Assembly: GCA_027046105.1 (NCBI GenBank)
Contig: JALTZQ010000131.1
Location: 1-13,689, forward strand
Reading direction: 5' to 3'
DNA length: 13,689 bases
Source of the DNA: Pyrodictiaceae archaeon
GTDB taxonomy: Archaea; Thermoproteota; Thermoprotei_A; Sulfolobales; Pyrodictiaceae
In this document: one piece after another, positions 6,879 through 13,684 of the stretch
Layout of the letters: each line of letters begins with the position of its first letter
Position numbering within the stretch: the stretch's first letter is position 1
Translations under genes and position numbers: made by a program
The notes under the pieces: generated by a model
What the model saw: only the letters and a program-made list of their open reading frames with translations
Database searches by the model: none
Told to the model about the DNA's origin: nothing

Positions 6879-7175
6879 TTATCGTAGCCTTGTCTCTGCT
6901 AATGGCATGTAGGGTGCTAATTCACGGCCACAGTACGGGCAACGATACTTCAACCTATGAGCGTCTGCCGGGCAAAAATAGGCCTCATATTTATCACGAC
7001 ATGCTGGACACACATAGGTTACATCCTGAGTTAAATCCAGTATCCTTGCACAGATTCTACACTTGACAGTAATCCAGCCATCATGACCAGCTGCATTTAT
7101 ACCTCTAAGCCCAGAGGTGGACAAGACCCCACTTACACCCCCACTGGCTTTATACCGTTCCCTTTTCTCATGCAA
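6879..7175 (-). CDS. Small zinc-binding protein with four Cys/His ligand pairs
   Basis: The protein is 98 residues from TTG 7175. Its C-terminal 60 residues hold ligand pairs CxxC (39/42), CxxC (56/59), C68-x4-H73 and CxxC (79/82). This order suggests two zinc sites, either tandem zinc ribbons or a cross-braced treble-clef/B-box-like fold, though the spacing matches no named class exactly. The N-terminal 30 residues are low-complexity (Gly/Ser/Ala) and may not be translated. A TTG at 7124 (codon 18) preceded by GTGGGGGTG and a TATA-like TATAAA at about 7151-7156 is a credible shorter start. A CTTATATTG box at about 7191-7199 supports the longer one. The function is unknown; nucleic-acid or protein binding is the usual role of such modules. 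Confidence 0.75.
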   Translation of the reverse strand: MHEKRERYKASGGVSGVLSTSGLRGINAAGHDGWITVKCRICARILDLTQDVTYVCPACRDKYEAYFCPADAHRLKYRCPYCGRELAPYMPLAETRLR

Positions 7176-7277
7176 GCACGGCCACAGGGTACAATATAAG
7201 GTATACGCTACCTTAGGGGATAGGAGTACAAGACCCTTCTAAAATTAAAACCAGGAACATGTACTCCGAATTCAATA

Positions 7278-7355
7278 GGGGCTATGAGGATAACCCGGCA
7301 AGAAGGATCACAGTATTGTGACTGGTCAGAGTTATACCGAGCCCCATAACTCTGA
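7278..7355. ncRNA. Candidate structured RNA with two alternative folds
   Basis: Fold A nests GGGGCT (7278-7283) with AGCCCC (7340-7345), ATAAC (7290-7294) with GTTAT (7331-7335), and TCACA/TGTGA (7308-7321, GTAT loop). Fold B is a perfect 10-bp hairpin, TCAGAGTTAT (7326-7335) with ATAACTCTGA (7346-7355). GTTAT is used by both, so the folds exclude each other. An A-rich TATA-like run at 7240-7251 could start a plus-strand RNA near 7270. It resembles neither a C/D nor a well-formed H/ACA sRNA. It may be a small RNA, a switch-like leader or a protein-binding DNA element, and the strand is undetermined. Confidence 0.3.
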
Positions 7356-7468
7356 GAAGCCTTTCACTGACAAAATGCGTATATAGCATTATTTATTTAG
7401 CACTAGTTAATCCTTCTAGTTTGATCACTATTATTCGTTATTATAATTTTCTACTACGCATATGCAAA

Positions 7469-7477
7469 GTTTTATAG
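7469..7477 (+). promoter_or_regulatory. TATA box for the 125-aa hypothetical
   Basis: GTTTTATAG is centred about 74 nt before ATG 7547. The predicted start near 7499 would give a leader of about 48 nt ending in GGGTG (7534-7538), 8 nt before the ATG. Confidence 0.5.
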
Positions 7478-7546
7478 AAGTGGGATATGCCGCCGTAGTC
7501 TTACGGGTACACACTTAATACCAGATTACCATAGGGTGCCAAGATC

Positions 7547-7924
7547 ATGGTCAATAATGGGGAAAGGTTACTTCTCAACGTGGTTGAAAGCGACAAGCAA
7601 TTTACAGGAATAATCTATAGTATCGAGGAGAGTAAGTCACACGTCATATGCTACAGATTATTCTTTAAGAACTCAGAGCTCAAAGGTATATCTGTCTCAG
7701 GGAATAGTTATAATTACGTGATAGATTTCAATGATCGCGATCTACTTGTAAAACTATTGCTAACCCCCATAGATAGCTTAACAATAATTCCTGGTATTGA
7801 CACTGATGCATTTGTAGGTGGCGATGGTATTCAGCCTATTGACAAGGCAGAATGGCGTGCAGCCCTTTCCACAGCACGTATGCTACTTAAGCATATACGT
7901 AAGGGTTCTCTTCATGCCCCATAG
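7547..7924 (+). CDS. Hypothetical protein, 125 aa
   Basis: I do not recognise this protein. ATG 7547 is supported by GGGTG 8 nt upstream and a TATA box at 7469-7477. The product is probably soluble and mixed alpha/beta: N-terminal strand-like segments (residues 7-65, including VICYRLFF), a loop rich in Gly/Asp (IPGIDTDAFVGGDG, 81-94) and a C-terminal amphipathic helix (102-119, AEWRAALSTARMLLKHI). There is one cysteine, no signal peptide and no membrane span. It converges on a second unknown gene, with 8 bp between the stops. The clear promoter, SD and length support a real gene. Confidence 0.72.
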   Translation: MVNNGERLLLNVVESDKQFTGIIYSIEESKSHVICYRLFFKNSELKGISVSGNSYNYVIDFNDRDLLVKLLLTPIDSLTIIPGIDTDAFVGGDGIQPIDKAEWRAALSTARMLLKHIRKGSLHAP

Positions 7925-7932
7925 CCATCTAT

Positions 7933-8490
7933 CTATATCCATATGAAGCGTCGTTTCCTATGCCTACGCTCTTCTCTTACACACACAGGGACTTGTTCTA
8001 TTAGCTTTGGTGGAATCTCGTATACAGTTAAGCTTAGAGTTTTAGCATTGACTGCTTTACTAAGTGCTTCCATGCCATAAGCTATTACTTCTAACGGATT
8101 ATCATGTCTCGTTAAGAATACTGCAAGAATAGAGCCATCCTTTACTATCACGTTTAAGTCGACATCACTCTCGTTTTTCTTTAGTCTAAGTATTATTCTT
8201 AAAGTACGCCTTTGCCTCCTTGTAGCCTCTATGATGTTTTCTATTTCACGATATAAGATGAAAATGTCTTTCCTCCTATAAATCAGCTGGCCTTTTAGGA
8301 CTAGACCCAGGTAGAAGCTAGCTAATCTACGAACGATCTCCTCAGAACACATGCTGAGAACTGCGGCATGAGATGATTGAGATATCATTGTGATTAATTG
8401 GTTATCAACACTGTTATACAATATTTGTTGTGACAAATTGTTCCCGGGCTTATAGTTTGGAAGTGGGAGCCGTATATTTCTAGCCCTCAC
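7933..8490 (-). CDS. Hypothetical basic protein, 185 aa
   Basis: I do not recognise this protein. It starts at GTG 8490 without a clear SD; a TATA-like GGTATATTTC at about 8528-8537 predicts a leader near 17 nt. The protein has a helical N-terminal half (about 20-95) with an Arg-rich segment (RRQRRTLRIILRLKK, 91-105), a strand-rich middle (110-128, DLNVIVKDGSILAVFLT), a helix (133-150) and a strongly basic C-terminus (REERRHRKRRFIWI). The basic patches suggest nucleic-acid or acidic-partner binding, but no catalytic motif is seen. It has no membrane span. Two cysteines (C48, C170) are present. The gene is convergent with the 125-aa hypothetical and lies 90 bp downstream of the SDR gene on the same strand. 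Confidence 0.75.
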   Translation of the reverse strand: MRARNIRLPLPNYKPGNNLSQQILYNSVDNQLITMISQSSHAAVLSMCSEEIVRRLASFYLGLVLKGQLIYRRKDIFILYREIENIIEATRRQRRTLRIILRLKKNESDVDLNVIVKDGSILAVFLTRHDNPLEVIAYGMEALSKAVNAKTLSLTVYEIPPKLIEQVPVCVREERRHRKRRFIWI

Positions 8491-8580
8491 CTTGGTGCAG
8501 TGACCACCGTGTTACAGTTCTATAGAGAAATATACCTGCATCCTCAGCTCTTTACTTGCCCCCTTTAGCTGACCAAGGAG

Positions 8581-9360
8581 TTAACAAATGAGTCTGCCAC
8601 CATTAACGCCAAGTACTTGGCCTGTTATGAACCTTGAAGCTGGTGTTGCTAAGAAGTAGACTGCCTCAGCTACATCCTCCGGCTTTGCTATGTCTCTTAA
8701 GGGATGCATATCTATGATCTTCTTTCTGTTCCAAGGATCCATGATAAATTCTTTAACCATGTCTGTTTCAACAAAGCTTGGCGCAACAGCATTTACCCTA
8801 ATCTTTGGTGCTAATTCCACAGCAAGTTTACGAGTTAACGCTATAACACCAGCTTTTGACGCTGCATATGCAGCTGATGCTGCAATATGGCCCGTCTGAC
8901 CGGCTATGCTGGCAATGTTTACTATTGATGCCCATGGAGCCTTTTCTAGTAGAGGGAGAAACGTCTTGGTTACGAGGAATGTACCAGTAAGGTTAACCTT
9001 AATTGTCTGTTCCCATTCATTAAGACTTGTCTCGTGAATACTACCAATGTGGAGTATACCAGCATTGTTTACAAGCACATTGAGGTATGGTATTTTCGCC
9101 GCAACCTCTCTATAGGCTTTTTCTATAGTCTCAGGTCTAGCAAGATCCATGTGAAGAAATACTACATCGGCCGCACCTCGCTCAATAGCTTTGCGGGCAA
9201 CCTCTCTAGCCTGTTCTTTACTACGATTATAAGTAAAGATTACAGTGTAGCCCTCACGCGCAAACCTAAGTACTATTGCTCTACCAATGCCCCGTGAACC
9301 ACCCGTTACAAGAACGTATCTCTTTTCGCCCAAACCGGAATCCCCCCAGAGAGAGGACAT
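8581..9360 (-). CDS. Short-chain dehydrogenase/reductase, FabG-like
   Basis: This is a classical SDR of 259 residues. The Rossmann nucleotide-binding motif TGGSRGIG is at 19-26, and NNAG at 98-101 stabilises the central sheet. The catalytic tetrad is complete: Asn123, Ser151, Tyr165 and Lys169 (YAASK). The family interconverts ketones and alcohols with NAD(P)H. The closest look is to 3-oxoacyl-ACP/CoA reductase or sugar/alcohol dehydrogenases, and substrate cannot be assigned. Arg47 after beta-2 (YNRS) is compatible with NADP preference. ATG 9360 lacks an SD (the upstream strand is CCTCC-rich), but a TATA at 9384-9391 sits about 27 nt before it, so the mRNA is probably leaderless. It diverges from the acyl-CoA synthetase gene, which hints at shared acyl or ketone metabolism. 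Confidence 0.95.
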   Translation of the reverse strand: MSSLWGDSGLGEKRYVLVTGGSRGIGRAIVLRFAREGYTVIFTYNRSKEQAREVARKAIERGAADVVFLHMDLARPETIEKAYREVAAKIPYLNVLVNNAGILHIGSIHETSLNEWEQTIKVNLTGTFLVTKTFLPLLEKAPWASIVNIASIAGQTGHIAASAAYAASKAGVIALTRKLAVELAPKIRVNAVAPSFVETDMVKEFIMDPWNRKKIIDMHPLRDIAKPEDVAEAVYFLATPASRFITGQVLGVNGGRLIC

Positions 9361-9383
9361 GTTGGTGGGAGGAGGGTGGTTTC

Positions 9384-9391
9384 GTTTATTG
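9384..9391 (-). promoter_or_regulatory. TATA box for the SDR gene
   Basis: The minus strand reads CAATAAAC, centred about 27 nt before ATG 9360, giving a leaderless transcript. Confidence 0.5.
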
Positions 9392-9417
9392 TCTTCTCCT
9401 CCGTAGTGTCATGGAAG

Positions 9418-9426
9418 CCTTATACC
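9418..9426 (+). promoter_or_regulatory. TATA box for the acyl-CoA synthetase gene
   Basis: CCTTATACC is centred about 38 nt before ATG 9460. The predicted leader of about 12 nt contains the SD-like GTGGGGG. With the SDR TATA it forms a compact bidirectional promoter in 99 bp. Confidence 0.55.
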
Positions 9427-9459
9427 TAGTGCATGCTCTACATTCTAGTGGGGGATTAG

Positions 9460-10917
9460 ATGGTAGAAAAGGGTAGGAGTGTCTTTGACTACTTTTTCAA
9501 CCCTAGAAGTATAGCTGTAGTTGGTGCTTCACGTGACCCCACTAAGGTTGGCTACCAGGTTGTCAATAACTTGAAAAAAGGGTTTCGGGGACGCATTTAC
9601 CCAGTTAATCCCCGTGCAAGAGAGATCCTTGGCTTAAGGGCTTATCCATCGCTAACTAGTATACCAGACGAAATCGATCTTGCTGTTATTGCTGTACCAG
9701 CACCCATTGTTCCACGCGTAGCCGAGGAAGCTGGACGTAAGGGTGTAAAAGCTCTCATAGTGCTTAGTGCTGGGTTTAAGGAGATAGGGGCCGAGGGTGC
9801 ACGACTTGAAAGAAGACTTGTCGAGATAGTGAGGAAATATAATATGAGAATGATTGGGCCAAACGTCGTAGGCATATATGTGCCTCGAACAGGTGTAAAC
9901 ACTACCTTCCTTGACCCGTCAAGACAAGCTTATCCAGGTCATGGCCCAATAGCTTTCTTGTCGCAGAGTGGAGCTTTCGGTATTGCCGTACTCGATTGGG
10001 CTGCCATGCGTGGCATTGGAATTAGTAAGTTTGTAAGCTTAGGCAATAAGGCTGATGTTGATGAGGCTGATCTCCTCGGCTACTTAGTAGAGGACGATGA
10101 CACACTAGTTATAACCATGTATATTGAGGGTGTTGAGGATGGGAGAAAGTTTCGTAAAGCACTGGAGGAGGCTACGCCAGTGAAACCCGTCATTGTACTT
10201 AAGGCCGGACGTAGTGAAGAGGGGGCACGAGCCATATCATCACATACTGGTAGCCTTGCAGGTATGGATCGCGTCTACGATGCTGTGTTTAGGCAAACAG
10301 GTGTACTTAGGGCCATGGGTATGGAGGAGCTATTCGATATGGCTCTTGCAGTGGCCCATCAACCACCAGCTCGTGGCCCACGTGTAGCAATATTGACGGC
10401 TGGTGGAGGCTCTGGTGTTATGGCTACTGATGCCGCACGTGACCTGGGCCTTGAGGTACCTAGGCTTAGTGATCGTGTTATCTCAAAGCTTCGCCGCATA
10501 CTTCTACCCATAGCTAGCCCCTACAATCCCGTAGACGTGACCGGTTCGATGAGAGATGAACACATGCTTGAGGCGCTTGAAGTGTTACTAAGAAGCGGGG
10601 AAGTGGATATACTGATATGGATACCATACTTTATGCTACCTGGTGTAAGCGAGGAATTCCCGCGGAAATTTGTTGAGAGGCTACACGAGATCCAAAAGGA
10701 GCTAGATTACCCCATTCCTGTGATTGGTGCTGCAACTGGTGGTGAATATACTTGGCGTAAAGCGATGGAGGCTGAAAAACTGGGCATACCTATGTATATA
10801 TCTGTTGAAAGAGCGGCAAAGGCTGCATGGGCGCTTTATCGCTATGGGCTATGGCTACGCAAGAGAGGCACTTATCTGGATTACATAGAGCGCTTCAGAA
10901 AGATACATAAGCTATGA
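9460..10917 (+). CDS. acdA: Acetyl/acyl-CoA synthetase (ADP-forming), alpha subunit
   Basis: The enzyme converts acyl-CoA, ADP and phosphate to acid, CoA and ATP, the main substrate-level phosphorylation step of peptide- and sugar-fermenting archaea. This 485-residue protein shows the alpha-subunit order: a CoA-binding Rossmann domain (PRSIAVVGASRDPTKVG, 15-31), two succinyl-CoA-ligase-like domains with GPNVVGI (133-139) and FLSQSGAFG (166-174), and the phosphohistidine loop SSHTGSLAG with His262 (260-268). A glycine-rich TAGGGSGVMATDA (313-325) follows. The ATP-grasp beta subunit is not in the window, so it must lie elsewhere. Substrate range (acetate, branched-chain or aryl acids) cannot be read. 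ATG 9460 has SD-like GTGGGGG about 5 nt upstream. The symbol is by family, not proven orthology. Confidence 0.93.
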   Translation: MVEKGRSVFDYFFNPRSIAVVGASRDPTKVGYQVVNNLKKGFRGRIYPVNPRAREILGLRAYPSLTSIPDEIDLAVIAVPAPIVPRVAEEAGRKGVKALIVLSAGFKEIGAEGARLERRLVEIVRKYNMRMIGPNVVGIYVPRTGVNTTFLDPSRQAYPGHGPIAFLSQSGAFGIAVLDWAAMRGIGISKFVSLGNKADVDEADLLGYLVEDDDTLVITMYIEGVEDGRKFRKALEEATPVKPVIVLKAGRSEEGARAISSHTGSLAGMDRVYDAVFRQTGVLRAMGMEELFDMALAVAHQPPARGPRVAILTAGGGSGVMATDAARDLGLEVPRLSDRVISKLRRILLPIASPYNPVDVTGSMRDEHMLEALEVLLRSGEVDILIWIPYFMLPGVSEEFPRKFVERLHEIQKELDYPIPVIGAATGGEYTWRKAMEAEKLGIPMYISVERAAKAAWALYRYGLWLRKRGTYLDYIERFRKIHKL

Positions 10918-11060
10918 TGAGCACTTCGGCAAGAACTGGAACCCTCAGCGGGGATGCCCGGTATCACCCTCGCTGAGCCCAAGACGAAGAGGCTGGTCTG
11001 TAAGCTGCCTCTAAAGGATTTGAGGTTTTAATTAGTCAGCGGGAAACCGCTCCTTGCCCT
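10914..11060. other. Hairpin-rich convergent spacer, possible ncRNA or terminators
   Basis: Between convergent genes lie three stem-loops: CTCAGCG (10944-10950) with CGCTGAG (10971-10977), extended inside by GGGAT/ATC-CCC pairing; AGAGGC (10988-10993) with GCCTCT (11007-11012); and AGCGG-GAAA-CCGCT (11038-11051), which has a GNRA tetraloop. A perfect C-box-like ATGATGA (10914-10920) overlaps the stop codon, and CTGA occurs at 10973-10976. Box spacing is too long for a standard C/D sRNA. A TATA-like run readable on either strand lies at 11064-11073. Transcription termination or a small RNA is possible, and the strand is uncertain. Confidence 0.35.
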
Positions 11061-11089
11061 CATGTTTATATGGTGAAGTCGGAGCCCGA

Positions 11090-11962
11090 TTATTCATCAC
11101 ATAACGGTTTTTCCACATAGTCACGTATTGTTGGCGCCTTATATGTTGGTTTAGCTTGTACTCCTTGCCCCGGAGGTACACCAGTTTCAACAAGAAGACT
11201 ATCCATGTTCATATATTCAGCCATAACTATGTCCGTATCAAGCCTATCACCTATAACTAACACTCTACGCGGATCTACTCCATACTTCTGCAGGATGATT
11301 TCAGCCATAAGCTTGTTCGGCTTGCCTACAACGATGTCAGGTCGCTTTCCAGTAGCAACAACCAGAGATTCAACAATACTTCCTGCACCAGGCGCTAGAG
11401 CATCTTCAATAGGTATAGTCTTGTCGATGTTAGTGACAAGGAACAAGGCCTTACACTCACGTATAGCCTTGGCAGCATGAAAGATCTTAGTGTAGGTAAG
11501 TTCCGTGTCTAAGCCTACTGCTACTGCATCTACCATGCACCGTAGTACTTCCCTCTCTGTAACCAGGATGTGGCCTGCCAATGCAAGTTCCTCTAAGAGG
11601 CCTGGACCACCAATAACATAGATTAGTAGGTTACCGTGATTACGTAGAGCCCAGTCAGCCAGCACGTATGCGCTTGTAACTATCTCTTCTATTGATACCT
11701 TCCAGCCAACTACTTTACTCAATAACACTTGATAGAGGCGCCGACTTCTTGTAGCATTATTCGTTACGAAAACTAATCTTGCACCCTCATCTCGTAAGCA
11801 ACGTAAACCCTCAATATTAGGCTCTATAGGTGTACCGCCACGCCATACAACACCATCAAGATCTACTATTACTAGGCTGTATCTCCTCCTACACTCCATC
11901 CTGAATCTCACCCTGAAGCACCAAAGACCCAGAACTGGGCAAGCTACTATGACAACTACCAT
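11090..11962 (-). CDS. HAD-superfamily phosphatase, type IIA (NagD/PGP-like)
   Basis: All four HAD motifs are present: I, VDLDGVVWRG with nucleophile Asp34 and acid/base Asp36; II, FVTNNA with Thr67; III, VGKPN with Lys214; IV, GDRLDTDI with Asp239 and Asp244. The 100-200 insert between motifs II and III is the C2 cap of subfamily IIA. Members hydrolyse small phosphorylated metabolites (p-nitrophenyl phosphate, phosphoglycolate, sugar or nucleotide phosphates); the true substrate is unknown. ATG 11962 has GAGGAGG just upstream, but it adds an unusual hydrophobic 21-residue leader. ATG 11899 (codon 22) with GGTGA about 8 nt upstream would give a family-typical 269 residues, so the shorter form is a real alternative. 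The protein is expected to be cytoplasmic. Confidence 0.93.
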   Translation of the reverse strand: MVVVIVACPVLGLWCFRVRFRMECRRRYSLVIVDLDGVVWRGGTPIEPNIEGLRCLRDEGARLVFVTNNATRSRRLYQVLLSKVVGWKVSIEEIVTSAYVLADWALRNHGNLLIYVIGGPGLLEELALAGHILVTEREVLRCMVDAVAVGLDTELTYTKIFHAAKAIRECKALFLVTNIDKTIPIEDALAPGAGSIVESLVVATGKRPDIVVGKPNKLMAEIILQKYGVDPRRVLVIGDRLDTDIVMAEYMNMDSLLVETGVPPGQGVQAKPTYKAPTIRDYVEKPLCDE

Positions 11963-12075
11963 TTTCCTCCTCAGTCAGAGCGGCACCTATGTGCTTTCAA
12001 GCTTCCCCTAGACCATACCTAGGAGAAGAGTAATTTCTGGTGGGAGTTCACAGGTATACAGCATGGTGGTAAACC

Positions 12076-12159
12076 ACGAGGCGTCTACTCATACTGGCTA
12101 CTCTATTTGCCCTAGCACTCCCACTTATTGCCGGAATTGCTGCTGATGCTGCAAAGCCA
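12076..12159 (+). other. In-frame signal-peptide coding segment lacking a start codon
   Basis: Reading upstream from GTG 12160 in the same frame, the sequence stays open to TAA at 12070-12072. It encodes T-R-R followed by a hydrophobic run (LLILATLFALALPLIAGIA) and then ADAAKPVEP, a textbook signal peptide for the NfeD-type protease. No ATG, GTG or TTG lies in this frame. ATG 12063 followed by GTG 12066 is one frame off, so removal of one base near 12070-12075 would join them. See the findings. Confidence 0.7.
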
Positions 12160-13407
12160 GTGGAACCCATAGTATTCGTTGTACGTATTGAAGGGGTCAT
12201 CACCGGCGCCATAGCCGACTACGTTAAGTCTGCCATACGCTCTGCAGAGGAAAATAATGCAACGCTAATCCTTGTTCTTGACACACCTGGAGGCTTTGTA
12301 GATTCAGCACTTGAGATTGTAAAAGCTATACGTGAATCAAGTATACCAGTTGTAGGATATGTTACTGGGCGTTGGGCTGTAAGTGCAGGAACAATGATAC
12401 TCATGTGTACACATGTAGCAGCCATGCAGCATGGCACAATTATTGGTGCTGTACAACCCGTAGCCTTTAATCCCTCAACCGGAACATATACGCCAGTCAA
12501 TGAGACGAAAATTCTGAACCCGCTCTATAAGGAGATAGAAGCTTGTATGAAACAATATGGCCGTAATGCTACTGTTGCCAAGGATTTCGTTTATCATAAC
12601 CTCGTACTTGATGCTGAAGAAGCCTTAAAGTATAATGTCGTAGAGTATGTGGCCCCAAATCTCTACGAGCTACTAGCTATGATTAATGGCACCAAGGTTA
12701 AGACTGCTATTGGTGAACGCATTATCATTTCAAGACCCGCCAAGATAGTGGAATATGACATGCCCATAGGACTTCATGTAGCACAATTCCTCTCTGACCC
12801 AGTGATAAGTGGGCTACTGTCAACTATAGGCATATTCGTTATCCTTGCCGCATTATTTAGTGGCCACCTACCACTACTAGCCGTTGGCGTAGCACTAATA
12901 CTGCTAAGTCTCTTCGGAATGGGCTATAGTTCAAGCCTATTAGCAATAGTGCTTCTCGTTGCAGGTCTTGTCCTACTAATAGTAGAGCTAGCACTAATAC
13001 CAGGATTTGGTGCTGTAGGAGCCGCAGGTATAGCATTACTCGTAGTAGGCTTGATAATGCTTCCTTCCGGAGGTACTGAGATCACTATCTCACCAGCTTA
13101 TATGCAGACTGTTACAACAGTAGTCCTCTCAGCCACGCTACCAATAGCAGGTTTTATGGGCCTCATAGTCTACAAAGCAGTGAGAGTTTGGAGAGCAAAA
13201 ACAGTCTACACACCAACAGTGCTTGGCAAGGAAGGGAAAGCCTTAGACGATATAACGGTTGAAGATGAAGGATTTGTGCTTATCGAGGGCGAGTATTGGC
13301 GTGCAAGAAGCAAGGATAAGCCAGTTAAACGTGGTTGTAAAGTAAGGGTAGTAGAAAAGGATGGTCCCGTATTGATAGTTGAACCTATTGATTGCCCAAC
13401 AGAATGA
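12160..13407 (+). CDS. NfeD-family membrane serine protease (ClpP-like, PH1510 type)
   Basis: The product is a full-length NfeD1b-like protein. The N-terminal ClpP-fold protease domain (about 1-200) has LDTPGG (40-45, oxyanion hole), nucleophile Ser75 in VSAGT and general base Lys117 in NETKIL, matching the Ser-Lys dyad of Pyrococcus PH1510. Four or so membrane helices follow (about 218-236, 238-255, 258-300, 318-340), then a cytoplasmic OB-fold NfeD domain (about 350-410) with GEYWRARS. Relatives cleave hydrophobic segments of stomatin partners in membrane quality control; no stomatin gene is in the window. GTG 12160 is the only start codon in frame after the upstream TAA, yet a complete signal peptide precedes it in frame, so the annotated start is probably not the true N-terminus. 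It converges on a small membrane gene 7 bp away. Confidence 0.92.
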   Translation: MEPIVFVVRIEGVITGAIADYVKSAIRSAEENNATLILVLDTPGGFVDSALEIVKAIRESSIPVVGYVTGRWAVSAGTMILMCTHVAAMQHGTIIGAVQPVAFNPSTGTYTPVNETKILNPLYKEIEACMKQYGRNATVAKDFVYHNLVLDAEEALKYNVVEYVAPNLYELLAMINGTKVKTAIGERIIISRPAKIVEYDMPIGLHVAQFLSDPVISGLLSTIGIFVILAALFSGHLPLLAVGVALILLSLFGMGYSSSLLAIVLLVAGLVLLIVELALIPGFGAVGAAGIALLVVGLIMLPSGGTEITISPAYMQTVTTVVLSATLPIAGFMGLIVYKAVRVWRAKTVYTPTVLGKEGKALDDITVEDEGFVLIEGEYWRARSKDKPVKRGCKVRVVEKDGPVLIVEPIDCPTE

Positions 13408-13414
13408 ATTGTTT

Positions 13415-13684
13415 CTACTTCTTCTCCACGTATGGTGTCGTGGATAGGTATGCTATTATAGCTAGAATGGTGACTGCTGGAAGTATTAGAGCGTACTGTT
13501 TTAGTCTCGGAAGGAGAAGTACAGCAGCTACCATTGAGAGCACTAGTGCATACACTGCCTTACGCCTAGGTTCCAATGGTGATGTTATCAGTGTAACTGC
13601 TATTGAGGCTGCCGCCATAAGGCCTAGAAGTAGGAATATAAATTGCGGTATACGTGCCATGCCTAGTACTTGTAGGACAAGCAA
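13415..13684 (-). CDS. Small membrane protein, possibly truncated by the window edge
   Basis: I do not recognise this 89-residue protein. It has three hydrophobic segments at about residues 14-33, 43-59 and 64-82, separated by a short basic loop (PRRKA), so it is an integral membrane protein. The frame is still open at the right end of the window. The TTG at 13684 may be an artefact of the edge and ATG 13660 (codon 9) is an equally plausible start; no SD is visible before either. It is convergent with the NfeD-type protease, 7 bp between stops, so they are not co-transcribed. No conserved catalytic motif is seen. Confidence 0.6.
   Translation of the reverse strand: MLVLQVLGMARIPQFIFLLLGLMAAASIAVTLITSPLEPRRKAVYALVLSMVAAVLLLPRLKQYALILPAVTILAIIAYLSTTPYVEKK

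Larger units (their letters stand above)
7176..7546. other. 371-bp intergenic region with structured element and promoter
   Basis: No coding ORF is credible here. From left to right it holds a TATA-like box for the minus-strand zinc-binding gene (about 7191-7199), an A-rich run (7240-7251), a complex inverted-repeat element (7278-7355), a very AT-rich stretch (about 7380-7460) and the TATA of the plus-strand hypothetical (7469-7477). GGGTG at 7534-7538 is its likely SD. A 10-base match to the tRNA-Met 5' end (GCCGCCGTAG) occurs at 7489-7498 but does not continue as a tRNA. Confidence 0.5.

Noticed and set aside
7278..7348. H/ACA guide RNA (ATA after the GGGGCT/AGCCCC stem)
   Set aside because: The distance from the internal pocket to the ANA box is about 10 nt rather than 14-16, and the upper stem is too short.
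7489..7515. Possible tRNA fragment: GCCGCCGTAG matches the 5' end of tRNA-Met, followed by GGGTA
   Set aside because: The D stem does not pair and no anticodon or T arm follows. The upstream TATA is only about 16 nt away. Most likely chance similarity within a GC-rich leader, though a degenerate attachment-site remnant cannot be fully excluded.
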